This document shows, in pieces, positions 34,680-41,926 of a DNA stretch of 64,000 nt. The stretch spans positions 1 to 64,000 of the forward strand of contig DATAVR010000108.1 in assembly GCA_036267635.1 (NCBI GenBank). Direction: 5' to 3'. Position 1 is the stretch's first letter. The number at the start of each line of letters is the position of its first letter. This DNA comes from JADGRB01 sp036267635. Lineage in GTDB: Bacteria > Myxococcota_A > Polyangia > Fen-1088. The notes beneath the pieces are model-generated. The model saw nothing but the letters and a program-made list of their open reading frames with translations. It was not told the origin of the DNA and ran no database searches. The translations under genes were made by a program, and so were the position numbers.

Positions 34680-35711
34680 GTGAGGATCGAGGAGCTGAAC
34701 GACACCAACTGCAAGACCTACTTGCTGACCGTCGGCGACGAGGCGGCGCTGGTCGACCCGGTGCGCGAGCGGCTCGACACCTACCGGATGCTGCTCGCGC
34801 GGCGCGGGCTCGAGCTGCGGATGGTGCTGGAGACGCACATGCACGCCGATCACCTGATGCTCAACAACGCGGCGAAGGAGCTGCTGGGCGCCGCCGTCGT
34901 CATGCACCGCGAGAGCCCGAGCCCGCTGGTCGATCGGCACGTCGGCGACGGCGATGTGCTGACGCTGGGGGGCGAGCGGATCGAGGTGATTTACACGCCG
35001 GGGCACACGCCCGACTCGGTCTCCTACCGGGTGGAGGGCGCGGTGCTGACCGGCGACACGTTGATGGTCGGCGGCTCGGGGCGCACCGACTTCCCGGGCG
35101 CGGACGCCGGGCAGCAGTACGACGCCGTTTTCGGCCGCCTCTTCACGCTCCCCGACGCCACGGTCGTCTGGCCGGCGCACGACTACCACGACAAGAGGTC
35201 GACCACGATCGGTGAAGAGAAGCGCTCGAACGCGCGCTACGCGGGGCGCAGCCGCGCCGAGTACGTAGCGCTGATGGGGAGCCTCGACTTGCCGTTCCCG
35301 GAGAGGATCCAGCAGTCGCTGCAGGTCAACCAGTCGGGCTTCGAGCCCGAGGAGATTCACTTCCCGCTGGTCGCGGACGTCGCGGCGATGCCGGTCGTCT
35401 CGCCCGACCAGCTGGCCGCCGAGCGCGAAGGCGGGTCGCCGCCGCTGCTCCTCGACGTGCGTGAGCCCGAGGAGTTCGTCGGCGAGCTCGGGCACATCAA
35501 AGGCGCGTTGCACGTCCCGCTCGACGTCCTGGCGCGCCGGCTCCCCAAGCTGGCCGGCTACCTCGGGCGCGAGGTGGTGGTCGTCTGTCGCTCGGGCGCG
35601 CGCTCGGCGACAGCGGGCGCCATCTTGCGCCAAGCCGGCTTCGGCCACGTTCGCAACCTCGCGGGCGGCATGCTGGAGTGGAACGCGCGTCGCTTGCCCA
35701 CCGAGCACTGA
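34680..35711 (+). CDS. Persulfide dioxygenase-rhodanese fusion (ETHE1-like)
   Basis: 343 residues from GTG 34680. Metallo-beta-lactamase domain (1-235) of the ETHE1 type: THMHADH motif, TPGHTPDS, TGDTLMVGGSGRTDF and WPAHDY. A C-terminal rhodanese domain (about 245-340) has LLLDVREPEEF and the catalytic cysteine in VVVCRSGARS. The first half oxidises glutathione persulfide to sulfite with a mononuclear iron; the second moves sulfur between sulfite, thiosulfate and glutathione. It serves sulfide detoxification. Confidence 0.92.
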   Translation: MRIEELNDTNCKTYLLTVGDEAALVDPVRERLDTYRMLLARRGLELRMVLETHMHADHLMLNNAAKELLGAAVVMHRESPSPLVDRHVGDGDVLTLGGERIEVIYTPGHTPDSVSYRVEGAVLTGDTLMVGGSGRTDFPGADAGQQYDAVFGRLFTLPDATVVWPAHDYHDKRSTTIGEEKRSNARYAGRSRAEYVALMGSLDLPFPERIQQSLQVNQSGFEPEEIHFPLVADVAAMPVVSPDQLAAEREGGSPPLLLDVREPEEFVGELGHIKGALHVPLDVLARRLPKLAGYLGREVVVVCRSGARSATAGAILRQAGFGHVRNLAGGMLEWNARRLPTEH

Positions 35712-35722
35712 GAGGCAGCACG

Positions 35723-36319
35723 GTGAGCGATCCTATCCTCAACGTCGAAGACGACGTTCGTTGGCGGCGCCTGATGGCAACGGGGAGCGTCTGCCCGGGC
35801 TGCGGTGAGCGGCACCGGGGGCTCTTCGACCTCGCTTGCGACGGGCCGGAGCACTGGCCGGGCGATCGCCAGGCCGACCGCGAGCCCAACAGCGCGGTTC
35901 CCGATCGCACCGACGTGCTCACCGAGGATTTCTGCGTCATCGAAGGGCGCGACCACTTCATCCGCTGCGTCCTTCAGCTGCCGATCGTCGGCGCCGCCGA
36001 TCAGTTTTTCGGCTACGGCGTCTGGTCGACGCTGTCGCCGGCCAACTTCAGCCTCTACCGCGAGACCTTCGATTCGGGCGAGCAGGGAGAGCTCGGTCCC
36101 TGGTTCGGCTGGTTCTCGAACCGGTTGAAGGGTTACCCCGATACGTTGAACCTCAAATGCCAGGTCCGGCCGCAAAACGGTCGCCAGCGCCCGCTCATCG
36201 AGCTCGAACCGATGGACCATCCGCTGGCGGTCGAAGAGCGAGACGGCATCACGCTCGACCGTCTGCTGGAGATCCTCGCGCTCAACGGCCACGATCTGCT
36301 CTCCGCCGAGCGCGCATGA
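35723..36319 (+). CDS. DUF2199 protein
   Basis: 198 residues from GTG 35723 (12 nt after the previous stop). The CPGCGERH knuckle near residue 24, the SPANFSLYRETFD region and an LKCQVRPQNGRQRP segment match DUF2199 as I remember it. Function unknown; cytoplasmic. Its stop overlaps the start of the next gene (ATGA). Confidence 0.8.
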   Translation: MSDPILNVEDDVRWRRLMATGSVCPGCGERHRGLFDLACDGPEHWPGDRQADREPNSAVPDRTDVLTEDFCVIEGRDHFIRCVLQLPIVGAADQFFGYGVWSTLSPANFSLYRETFDSGEQGELGPWFGWFSNRLKGYPDTLNLKCQVRPQNGRQRPLIELEPMDHPLAVEERDGITLDRLLEILALNGHDLLSAERA

Positions 36320-36834
36320 CCGTCCAATCCGAGACATTGCGATTCACCACGCTGCGGGTCGGCGTGATCGCCGTCGGGGCAGGTGAGCAGGTCGTCGAGC
36401 TCGAGGTGCGTCTTCTGCTCGCATCGGACGGAAGCCACCGCGTGTTCTACGGCGGGCTCTCCGACGCGCTGCCCAGTCTCGAAGCTGCCGTCGCCGAGGC
36501 CGAGCGCGCCGCAGCGTCGGCGGAGTCCGCGGCGCTTCGCTGGCGGGACGGCCACCCGACGCTCGCTCCCGGCGAGCAGCCGTGCCCGGTGTGCGCCGCG
36601 CCGGCGTCGCCGTCGCCGCGCACCCCGCGCCCGCTCTGCCCGGTCTGTGTGCTGGAGGCGACCGATGCCCGCGGCTGCCCGCTCAGGTTCTCGAACAGCG
36701 GTCTCTCCGGCGGATTCGAGGCGCGCTACGCCGACGACGGCGCCCGTTACGACGGCCGAGAATGCTTCGTTCGCGGCGTCCGCTGCCGCGTCGACGAAGC
36801 GAAGTTCGGCGGCATCGTGGTGCAGCCGGTCTGA
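36316..36834 (+). CDS. Unknown protein with two CPVC motifs
   Basis: 172 residues, translationally coupled to the DUF2199 gene. First half: a beta-rich domain and an alanine-rich helix; middle: CPVC and CPVC separated by about 20 residues, which could hold one zinc; end: a domain with GFEARYADDGARYDG. I do not recognise the family. The coupling suggests the two proteins work together. Confidence 0.65.
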   Translation: MTVQSETLRFTTLRVGVIAVGAGEQVVELEVRLLLASDGSHRVFYGGLSDALPSLEAAVAEAERAAASAESAALRWRDGHPTLAPGEQPCPVCAAPASPSPRTPRPLCPVCVLEATDARGCPLRFSNSGLSGGFEARYADDGARYDGRECFVRGVRCRVDEAKFGGIVVQPV

Positions 36835-36844
36835 TGTGTGTATC

Positions 36845-36884
36845 ATACAAGTATATTGAGTCTTCGCTTCTGGTTCCCTAGAAT
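36845..36884 (+). promoter_or_regulatory. Promoter and candidate operator of the arsenic operon
   Basis: TTGAGT at 36856-36861, exactly 17 nt, TAGAAT at 36879-36884, then 6 nt to the GTG at 36891: a sigma70-type promoter for a leaderless mRNA. Just upstream lies the small inverted repeat ATAC-AA-GTAT (36845-36854), a possible site for the MarR-type regulator. Confidence 0.6.
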
Positions 36885-36890
36885 GCGGAT

Positions 36891-37376
36891 GTGGCCGAGG
36901 TAGACCGTTTTGGAGAGCTGCTCTCGCAGCTGGCGCGCGAGATCACCCGGCGACAGGCGTCGGAGGTCTGCTGCGGCGACCTGACACTGGAGCAGTTTCG
37001 GACGCTGCGGGCCGTGAGCGGGGCGGACCGGCCGTCGATCGGGTCGCTGTCGGCGGCGCTGCGGGTCGACCTGTCGACCATGAGCCGGAACGTCGCGCTG
37101 TTGGAGCGGAACGGCTATCTCCTCCGCGCCCGGAACGCCGAGGATGGCCGCGTCGTCCGGGTCAGGCTCACGCCGAAGGGGAGGCGCGCGCTCGAGTCGC
37201 TCCGCTGTGACGAGCGCGACGTCTTCGAGGACGCCTACCGGCGATTGCCGGTCGGCGATCGATCGAAGGTCGTCAACGTGCTCGAGACGTTGAGGAGCTG
37301 CCTCGCGGACGACGGTGCCGGTGAGGGCGAGGCCGCCTGTTGCCCACCGATCGCGATCGGTAGGCGCGCCCGGTGA
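36891..37376 (+). CDS. MarR-family regulator with two Cys pairs, probable arsenic sensor
   Basis: 161 residues. The winged helix spans about 30-105, with recognition helix near SIGSLSAALRVDLSTMSRN and wing in AEDGRVVRVRLTPKG. It has Cys27-Cys28 in EVCCGD just before the DNA-binding domain and Cys150-Cys151 in AACCPPI near the end, plus Cys106 and Cys137. Vicinal cysteines are the usual way to bind As(III). The next two genes overlap it in sequence (GTGA junctions) and encode an aquaporin and arsenate reductase, so it very likely controls arsenic resistance in place of ArsR. Confidence 0.82.
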   Translation: MAEVDRFGELLSQLAREITRRQASEVCCGDLTLEQFRTLRAVSGADRPSIGSLSAALRVDLSTMSRNVALLERNGYLLRARNAEDGRVVRVRLTPKGRRALESLRCDERDVFEDAYRRLPVGDRSKVVNVLETLRSCLADDGAGEGEAACCPPIAIGRRAR

Positions 37377-38062
37377 GCACGCCGGTTCCCTTGTTGCGAA
37401 GGCGGGTCGTCGCCGAGGCGCTGGGGACGGCGCTGTTGCTGGCGACGGTCGTCGGCTCGGGAGTGATGGCCGAACGTCTCGCCGGCGGCAATGTCGCGCT
37501 CGCGCTCCTCGCCAACACCATCGCCACTGGCGCAGGACTGCTGGCGCTCATCCTGACGTTCGGCGGGATCTCGGGCGCGCACTTCAATCCCGCCGTCACG
37601 CTGGCCGACGCCAGCCAGGGGGCGCTGCCCTGGCGAGACGCCGGAGCCTACGTCGCCGCCCAGCTCGCCGGTGCCTTCGCGGGCGTCGCGCTCGCCCACC
37701 TGATGTTCGACCTGCCACTCTTCAGCGCCTCGCGACGCGTTCGCGCTGGCATTGGCCCGTTGGTGGGTGAATTCACCGCGACGTTCGGGCTCGTCGCGAT
37801 CATTCGGATTGGCACACGCACGCGACCGTCGACGACGCCCTTCGCGGTGGCTGCCTTCATCACTGCGGCCTATTGGTTCACCTCGTCGACGTCGTTCGCG
37901 AACCCGGCGGTCACCTTGGCTCGGTCGGCGTCGGACACCTTCGCCGGCATCCAGCCGTGGGACGTCCCCGGTTTCATCGCCGCGCAGACGCTGGGGGCAA
38001 TCGCGGCTACGACGCTCTGCCGATGGCTCCTGGCCAGCCGGCCCGCGGAGAATGTGGCGTGA
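37373..38062 (+). CDS. aqpS: AqpS-like aquaglyceroporin for arsenite
   Basis: 229 residues, six helices and two half-helices, each with an NPA box: SGAHFNPAVT (72-74) and TSFANPAVT (177-179). The arginine that normally follows the second NPA is Val here, widening the pore, as I recall for AqpS-type channels of arsenic operons. GTG start overlapping the regulator's stop by four bases. It would let As(III), made by ArsC, flow out down its gradient; no ArsB or Acr3 pump is present. Confidence 0.88.
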   Translation: MSTPVPLLRRRVVAEALGTALLLATVVGSGVMAERLAGGNVALALLANTIATGAGLLALILTFGGISGAHFNPAVTLADASQGALPWRDAGAYVAAQLAGAFAGVALAHLMFDLPLFSASRRVRAGIGPLVGEFTATFGLVAIIRIGTRTRPSTTPFAVAAFITAAYWFTSSTSFANPAVTLARSASDTFAGIQPWDVPGFIAAQTLGAIAATTLCRWLLASRPAENVA

Positions 38063-38505
38063 CCGCGAAGAAGCGGGTCCTGTTTCTCTGCATCCACAAC
38101 TCGGCCCGCAGCCAGATGGCCGCCGCGTTTCTGAAGCAGCTCGCCGGCGATCGCTTCGAGGTGGAGAGCGCCGGGCTCGAGCCCGGCCGGCTCAACCCGC
38201 TGGCCGTCGCCGCCATGTTGGACGCCGGGATCGACATCAGCCGCAACGGAACGCAGTCGGTCATCGACCTCTACGAGAACGGCCGCCGGTTCGACTACGT
38301 CATCAGCGTCTGCGACGCGGCATCGGCGGAGCGGTGCCCCGTGTTCCCCGGTGTGGCCAGGCGCATGAACTGGAGCTTCGCCGACCCGTCGGCGTTTACC
38401 GGAACCGACGAAGAGCGGCTGCGCCGGACCATCGCCGTGCGCGACGAGATCCGCGACAAGGTGGGCGCTTGGATCGACGGAGGAGCGACCCGAGCGTCAG
38501 GCTGA
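38059..38505 (+). CDS. arsC: Arsenate reductase, low-molecular-weight phosphatase (thioredoxin) type
   Basis: 148 residues from GTG 38059, overlapping the aquaporin stop by four bases. The P-loop is CIHNSARS (Cys11-x5-Arg17), and the two further redox cysteines are Cys85 and Cys93 in VCDAASAERCPVFPG. This is the thioredoxin-coupled ArsC class, which reduces arsenate to arsenite through a Cys11-Cys85-Cys93 relay. Last gene of the operon. Confidence 0.93.
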   Translation: MTAKKRVLFLCIHNSARSQMAAAFLKQLAGDRFEVESAGLEPGRLNPLAVAAMLDAGIDISRNGTQSVIDLYENGRRFDYVISVCDAASAERCPVFPGVARRMNWSFADPSAFTGTDEERLRRTIAVRDEIRDKVGAWIDGGATRASG

Positions 38506-38605
38506 TCGCTTGCAGTGCCGCCCCTGGGCGTTGGTGACGAACCGAGTGGCCTTCTGGACGGCCCTGACGGCGTTCATGGTGCGGACGGCTCAGCGGCTCG
38601 ACCGC

Positions 38606-39187
38606 TCATCGGAGGGCGGGCGGCCAGGCCGACAGACGGCGGGCGTCGGCGAGCGGGAGCGGCGGCGCGGGCGTCGCCGGCCTCTCTTGCAACGGAAGTT
38701 GCCACCAACCGACGTCGCGCCAGGCGCCAAACTTCCAGCCGACGGCGGGGTAGACACCGATCGGCCGAAAGCCGAACGACTCGTGCAGGCCTACGCTCGA
38801 CTCGTTGGGCAGAGTGATCCCGGCGTGCGCGACGTAAAACCCTTGCAGGCGCAACAGCGGGAAGAGCGAGTGATAGAGGGCCCGGCCGACGCCGCGGCGA
38901 TGATGCCCGTCGCGGACGTAGACCGCCGCGTCGACCGACCACTGATAGGCGGCGCGCTCTGCGTGGCGTGAGGCGTAGGCGTAGCCGATCGGGTCACCTT
39001 TGGCATCGACGGACACGAGCCAGGGGGCGAGCGCGAGGACGGACTCTATGCGTCTCGCCATCTCGGCCGCGCTCGGCGGCGCCACCTCGAACGAGGTCAC
39101 CGCGTCGGTCACGTACGGGCGGTAGATGGCGGCGATCGCCTCGGCGTCGCCTATCCCGGCCATCCGGATCCCCACCTCGGCGGTCAT
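38606..39187 (-). CDS. GNAT acetyltransferase of the phosphinothricin/methionine-sulfoximine type
   Basis: 193 residues from ATG 39187. Typical features: IRMAGIGDAEAIAAIYRPYV at the start, SFEVAPPSAAEMARRI, acetyl-CoA loop VYVRDGHHRRGVGRAL, and the family ending FGFRPIGVYPAVGWKFGAWRDV. Enzymes of this group acetylate phosphinothricin, methionine sulfoximine or related amino acids. It is convergent with arsC and divergent from the SDR gene. Confidence 0.88.
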   Translation of the reverse strand: MTAEVGIRMAGIGDAEAIAAIYRPYVTDAVTSFEVAPPSAAEMARRIESVLALAPWLVSVDAKGDPIGYAYASRHAERAAYQWSVDAAVYVRDGHHRRGVGRALYHSLFPLLRLQGFYVAHAGITLPNESSVGLHESFGFRPIGVYPAVGWKFGAWRDVGWWQLPLQERPATPAPPLPLADARRLSAWPPALR

Positions 39188-39305
39188 CTGATCGCCAAGT
39201 ATCGCGCGTTTCGGCGCGAACCCAACCCGAAGCGGCGCATACTTTGTCACCCGGGCCCGCATCCTTTTGCCCCGCGCGAACGTCGTCGCAATGGAGGGTG
39301 ACACC

Positions 39306-40058
39306 ATGACCACGCAAGCTGGCTCAGCGATTGTCGTCGGCGGCGGCTCCGGGATCGGGCGGGCGACGGCGCTCGCGCTGGCGGCGTCGGGGAGGCGCGT
39401 CTGGGTGGTCGGGCGCGACCGGGCGCGGCTGGAACAGGTCCGGGCGGCGGCGGCCGGACCGGGCGAGGTGCTGGTGCGGGCGCTCGACGCCACCGACGCC
39501 GCGGCGATGGACCGCGTGATAGCCGAGGCCGATCCCGAGCTGATCGTCGTGAGCGCGGGGGCGCGGGCGCGGCTCGCGCTCGTGCACGAGCAGACCTGGG
39601 AGAGCTTCTCGGCGCCCTGGAACACCGACCTCAAGATCGCGTTTCAGATCGGGCAGACGGCCTTCCGGCGGCCGCTGCGCCCCGGCAGCCTGGTGATCAT
39701 CGTATCGAGCGGGGCGGGCCTCCAGGGGTCGCCGCTGTCGGGCGGGTACGCGGGCGCGAAGCGGATGCAGATGTTCCTGGCCGGCTACCTGCAGCGCTCG
39801 GCCGACGCGGCCAAGCTGGGGATCAGGTTCCTGACGCTCGTCCCGAAGCAGGTCGTTGCGGAAACGGAGCTCGGGGCCGAGGTGGCCGAGGCTTACGCGA
39901 CCCTCGCCGGGATCACGCCGGCGAAATTCATGGAGAGGTTCGGCGAACCGCTGACGGCGGACGGCGTGGCGCGGACCATCGTCGACGTCGCGCGCGGGGA
40001 GCTCGCCCGCGAGGGGAACATCCTCGGCGTGAGCGGAAAGGGGACGGAGCCGCTGTGA
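39306..40058 (+). CDS. Short-chain dehydrogenase/reductase
   Basis: 250 residues from ATG 39306, with GGAGGG 7-12 nt upstream. Cofactor motif GGGSGIG, catalytic YAGAK. The segment LVPKQVVAETELG at the end is unusual for classical SDRs. First gene of a chain of three with 4-bp overlaps (SDR, ECF sigma factor, 140-residue protein), so its reaction may be linked to the sigma factor's signal. Confidence 0.85.
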   Translation: MTTQAGSAIVVGGGSGIGRATALALAASGRRVWVVGRDRARLEQVRAAAAGPGEVLVRALDATDAAAMDRVIAEADPELIVVSAGARARLALVHEQTWESFSAPWNTDLKIAFQIGQTAFRRPLRPGSLVIIVSSGAGLQGSPLSGGYAGAKRMQMFLAGYLQRSADAAKLGIRFLTLVPKQVVAETELGAEVAEAYATLAGITPAKFMERFGEPLTADGVARTIVDVARGELAREGNILGVSGKGTEPL

Positions 40059-41044
40059 GCCCGGAGGGACGGAGCCCACCGCCCGAGCTGGGAGAGGCTC
40101 GGGCGCGGTTCCTCGAGCTGGTCGGGGAGATCCGGCCCGAGCTGCACCGTTATTGCGCGCGGCTCACCGGCTCGGTCGTCGAGGGAGAGGACATCGTGCA
40201 GGAGACGCTGGCCAAGGCGTACTACGCGATCAGCATGGCGACGGAGATGCCCCCGTTGCGTCCGTTTCTTTTTCGCATCGCGCACAACACGGCGCTGGAC
40301 GTGCTGCGGCGCTACGAGCGCAAGCACGTCGACCTGGTGGCGGAGATCCCCGACGACGTCACCATCGACGAGCGGCCGGATCCCGAGGCGGTGCGCGCGG
40401 CGCTGGCGACGTTCCTCGACCTGCCGATCGCGCAGCGGAGCGCCGTAATTCTGAAGGACGTCCTCGGCTGCACGCTCGAGGAGATCGTCGAGAGCACCGG
40501 CGCCAGCCTGCCGGCGGTGAAGGCCGCGCTTCACCGTGGCCGCGCCGCGCTTCGCGCGCGCACCGAGCTGGTGGCACCGCAAGACGAGCGAGACCGGCAA
40601 GACCAACAAGACCACAAGGATCCCCAGGCGCGGGCGCGACGGGCAGAGGAGCGCACGCTCTTGCACCGCTACGCGGCGCTCTTCAACGCCCGCGACTGGG
40701 AGGCGCTGCGCCGGTTCATCGCCGAAGATTGCCGCCTCGATCTCGTGTCGCGCACCGAGCGCCGGGGCCCGGCGGTGGGCGAGTACTTCTCGCGCTACGC
40801 CGCGCTCGCCGACTTCCGTGTCGTCCCCGGCCTCCTCGACGACGCGACGGCGACGGGACAGCCGGCGCTCGCTGTCCACGCGCCCCGCGCCAGCGAGCAC
40901 CCGACCACCTTCGTCGTCCTCGCCTGGCGCGGCGGCGAGGTGGCGCTCATTCGAGACTTTCGCTACGTGCACTACATCGCGGACGAGGTCCGGCAGGGCC
41001 GCGCCACGTTCCGCGCCGACCTCGACGAAGGGGAGAGCGCATGA
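40055..41044 (+). CDS. ECF sigma factor with C-terminal SnoaL-like domain
   Basis: 329 residues. Sigma-2 region about 22-95 (ELHRYCARLTGSVVEGEDIV), sigma-4 region about 125-175 (RSAVILKDVLGCTLEEIVE), a charged Asp/Gln/Arg linker (about 180-200) and an NTF2/SnoaL-like domain (about 203-315). Such C-terminal domains replace the anti-sigma factor and sense a ligand or keep the sigma factor in check (as in ECF41-like or SigJ-like groups). No anti-sigma gene is adjacent, as expected. GTG start overlaps the SDR stop by four bases. Confidence 0.88.
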   Translation: MSPEGRSPPPELGEARARFLELVGEIRPELHRYCARLTGSVVEGEDIVQETLAKAYYAISMATEMPPLRPFLFRIAHNTALDVLRRYERKHVDLVAEIPDDVTIDERPDPEAVRAALATFLDLPIAQRSAVILKDVLGCTLEEIVESTGASLPAVKAALHRGRAALRARTELVAPQDERDRQDQQDHKDPQARARRAEERTLLHRYAALFNARDWEALRRFIAEDCRLDLVSRTERRGPAVGEYFSRYAALADFRVVPGLLDDATATGQPALAVHAPRASEHPTTFVVLAWRGGEVALIRDFRYVHYIADEVRQGRATFRADLDEGESA

Positions 41045-41463
41045 CCAGCATCAAGGGAGCGGGGACCGCCGGCAAGCCGTGGGAGCTGAAGACGCCGCCC
41101 GGGACCTCCGACTACCAGGCCTACCGCGACGAGGCTGCTTTTCCGCCGGCGCTGGTGGTGCAGGTCGGCAAGACCCAGCTCCGCTATCACCTGAGCTGCA
41201 TCGACGATCTGCACGCCATGTTGCAGAAGAGGGCCGACTGGGTGCTGCTCGGGAGCGCCGACGAGCAGAAGCCCGCCGCCCCCGACACCGTCGAGGCCTG
41301 GGGACGTTCGAGCAGCAATCCCGTCAAAGGTTGGTACGGCCTCAAGAAGGGGCTGCGCGGTCGGTTCGGGATGTACGTCCCGCCGGTGCTCGAGGCGCTC
41401 GGCCTCGCCGAGATCGAGCACAACCCCAAGAACAACCGCATGCGCGCCGCCGGCAAGAAATAG
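41041..41463 (+). CDS. Small conserved protein of unknown function (DUF6855-like)
   Basis: 140 residues, ATG overlapping the sigma-factor stop (ATGA). Reads as a single domain: GKPWELKTPPGTSDYQAYRD, an RYHLSCIDDLHAML segment that resembles the DUF6855 group, and a basic C-terminus ending NPKNNRMRAAGKK. No enzymatic motif. Operon position suggests a link with the ECF factor or the SDR. Confidence 0.75.
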   Translation: MTSIKGAGTAGKPWELKTPPGTSDYQAYRDEAAFPPALVVQVGKTQLRYHLSCIDDLHAMLQKRADWVLLGSADEQKPAAPDTVEAWGRSSSNPVKGWYGLKKGLRGRFGMYVPPVLEALGLAEIEHNPKNNRMRAAGKK

Positions 41464-41914
41464 CGCGGCTACAGCTGTTACGGAATCGACACATCGGGGG
41501 CTGCCGGGCGCGGAGAGACTCCTACGGCCGCTGGACCTGCGGCGCCGCCTCGCCGCAAGCGCTCTGCTCGGACAACGGTCTTCCTTGTGGCCCCGGCGAC
41601 CCCTGCACGCTGACCGACGTCGGCTGCCCCGGCGTGGTCCAGGCCTGCACCTTCACGCCGTACATGCCGCCACCTCCGCAAGGCCGAGATCGCCTGGCGG
41701 GATGCGCGGCCGGCCTCAGTCGACGAGGCTCATCGGCCCGACGAGTGCGCTCAGCCGGAGCCCTGGTTCCCCTCGCGCACGCAGGTCTCGAGCCGCCCCG
41801 CGCGGTTGGGATCCCACACAGGGTGCGGAAAGGCAATCGCGGCAAAGCCCGATTCTGACGGCGGGACGCGGCATGCCCTCGTTTGCCGCGGCAATCGCCG
41901 TCGCTGTCGCATGC
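41464..41914 (+). pseudogene. Intergenic region with a Cys-rich coding relic
   Basis: About 450 bases with no intact gene. From about 41520 to 41690 one frame reads a protein-like, evenly spaced Cys pattern: RWTCGAASPQALC, then SDNGLPCGPGDPC and TLTDVGCPGVVQAC. There is no start codon with a ribosome site, and the rest of the frame up to the TGA near 41858 has arbitrary composition. It is probably a fragment of a Cys-rich secreted protein. Confidence 0.35.
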
Positions 41915-41920
41915 TAGTGT
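41915..41920 (+). promoter_or_regulatory. TAGTGT box, 6 nt before GTG (leaderless-type promoter)
   Basis: TGC-TAGTGT then CCCGCC and the GTG at 41927. No clear -35. Confidence 0.45.
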
Positions 41921-41926
41921 CCCGCC

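Noticed and set aside
38574..38942. 122-residue minus-strand ORF overlapping the GNAT gene
   Set aside because: Shadow frame; the acetyltransferase frame has the acetyl-CoA motif and family ending.
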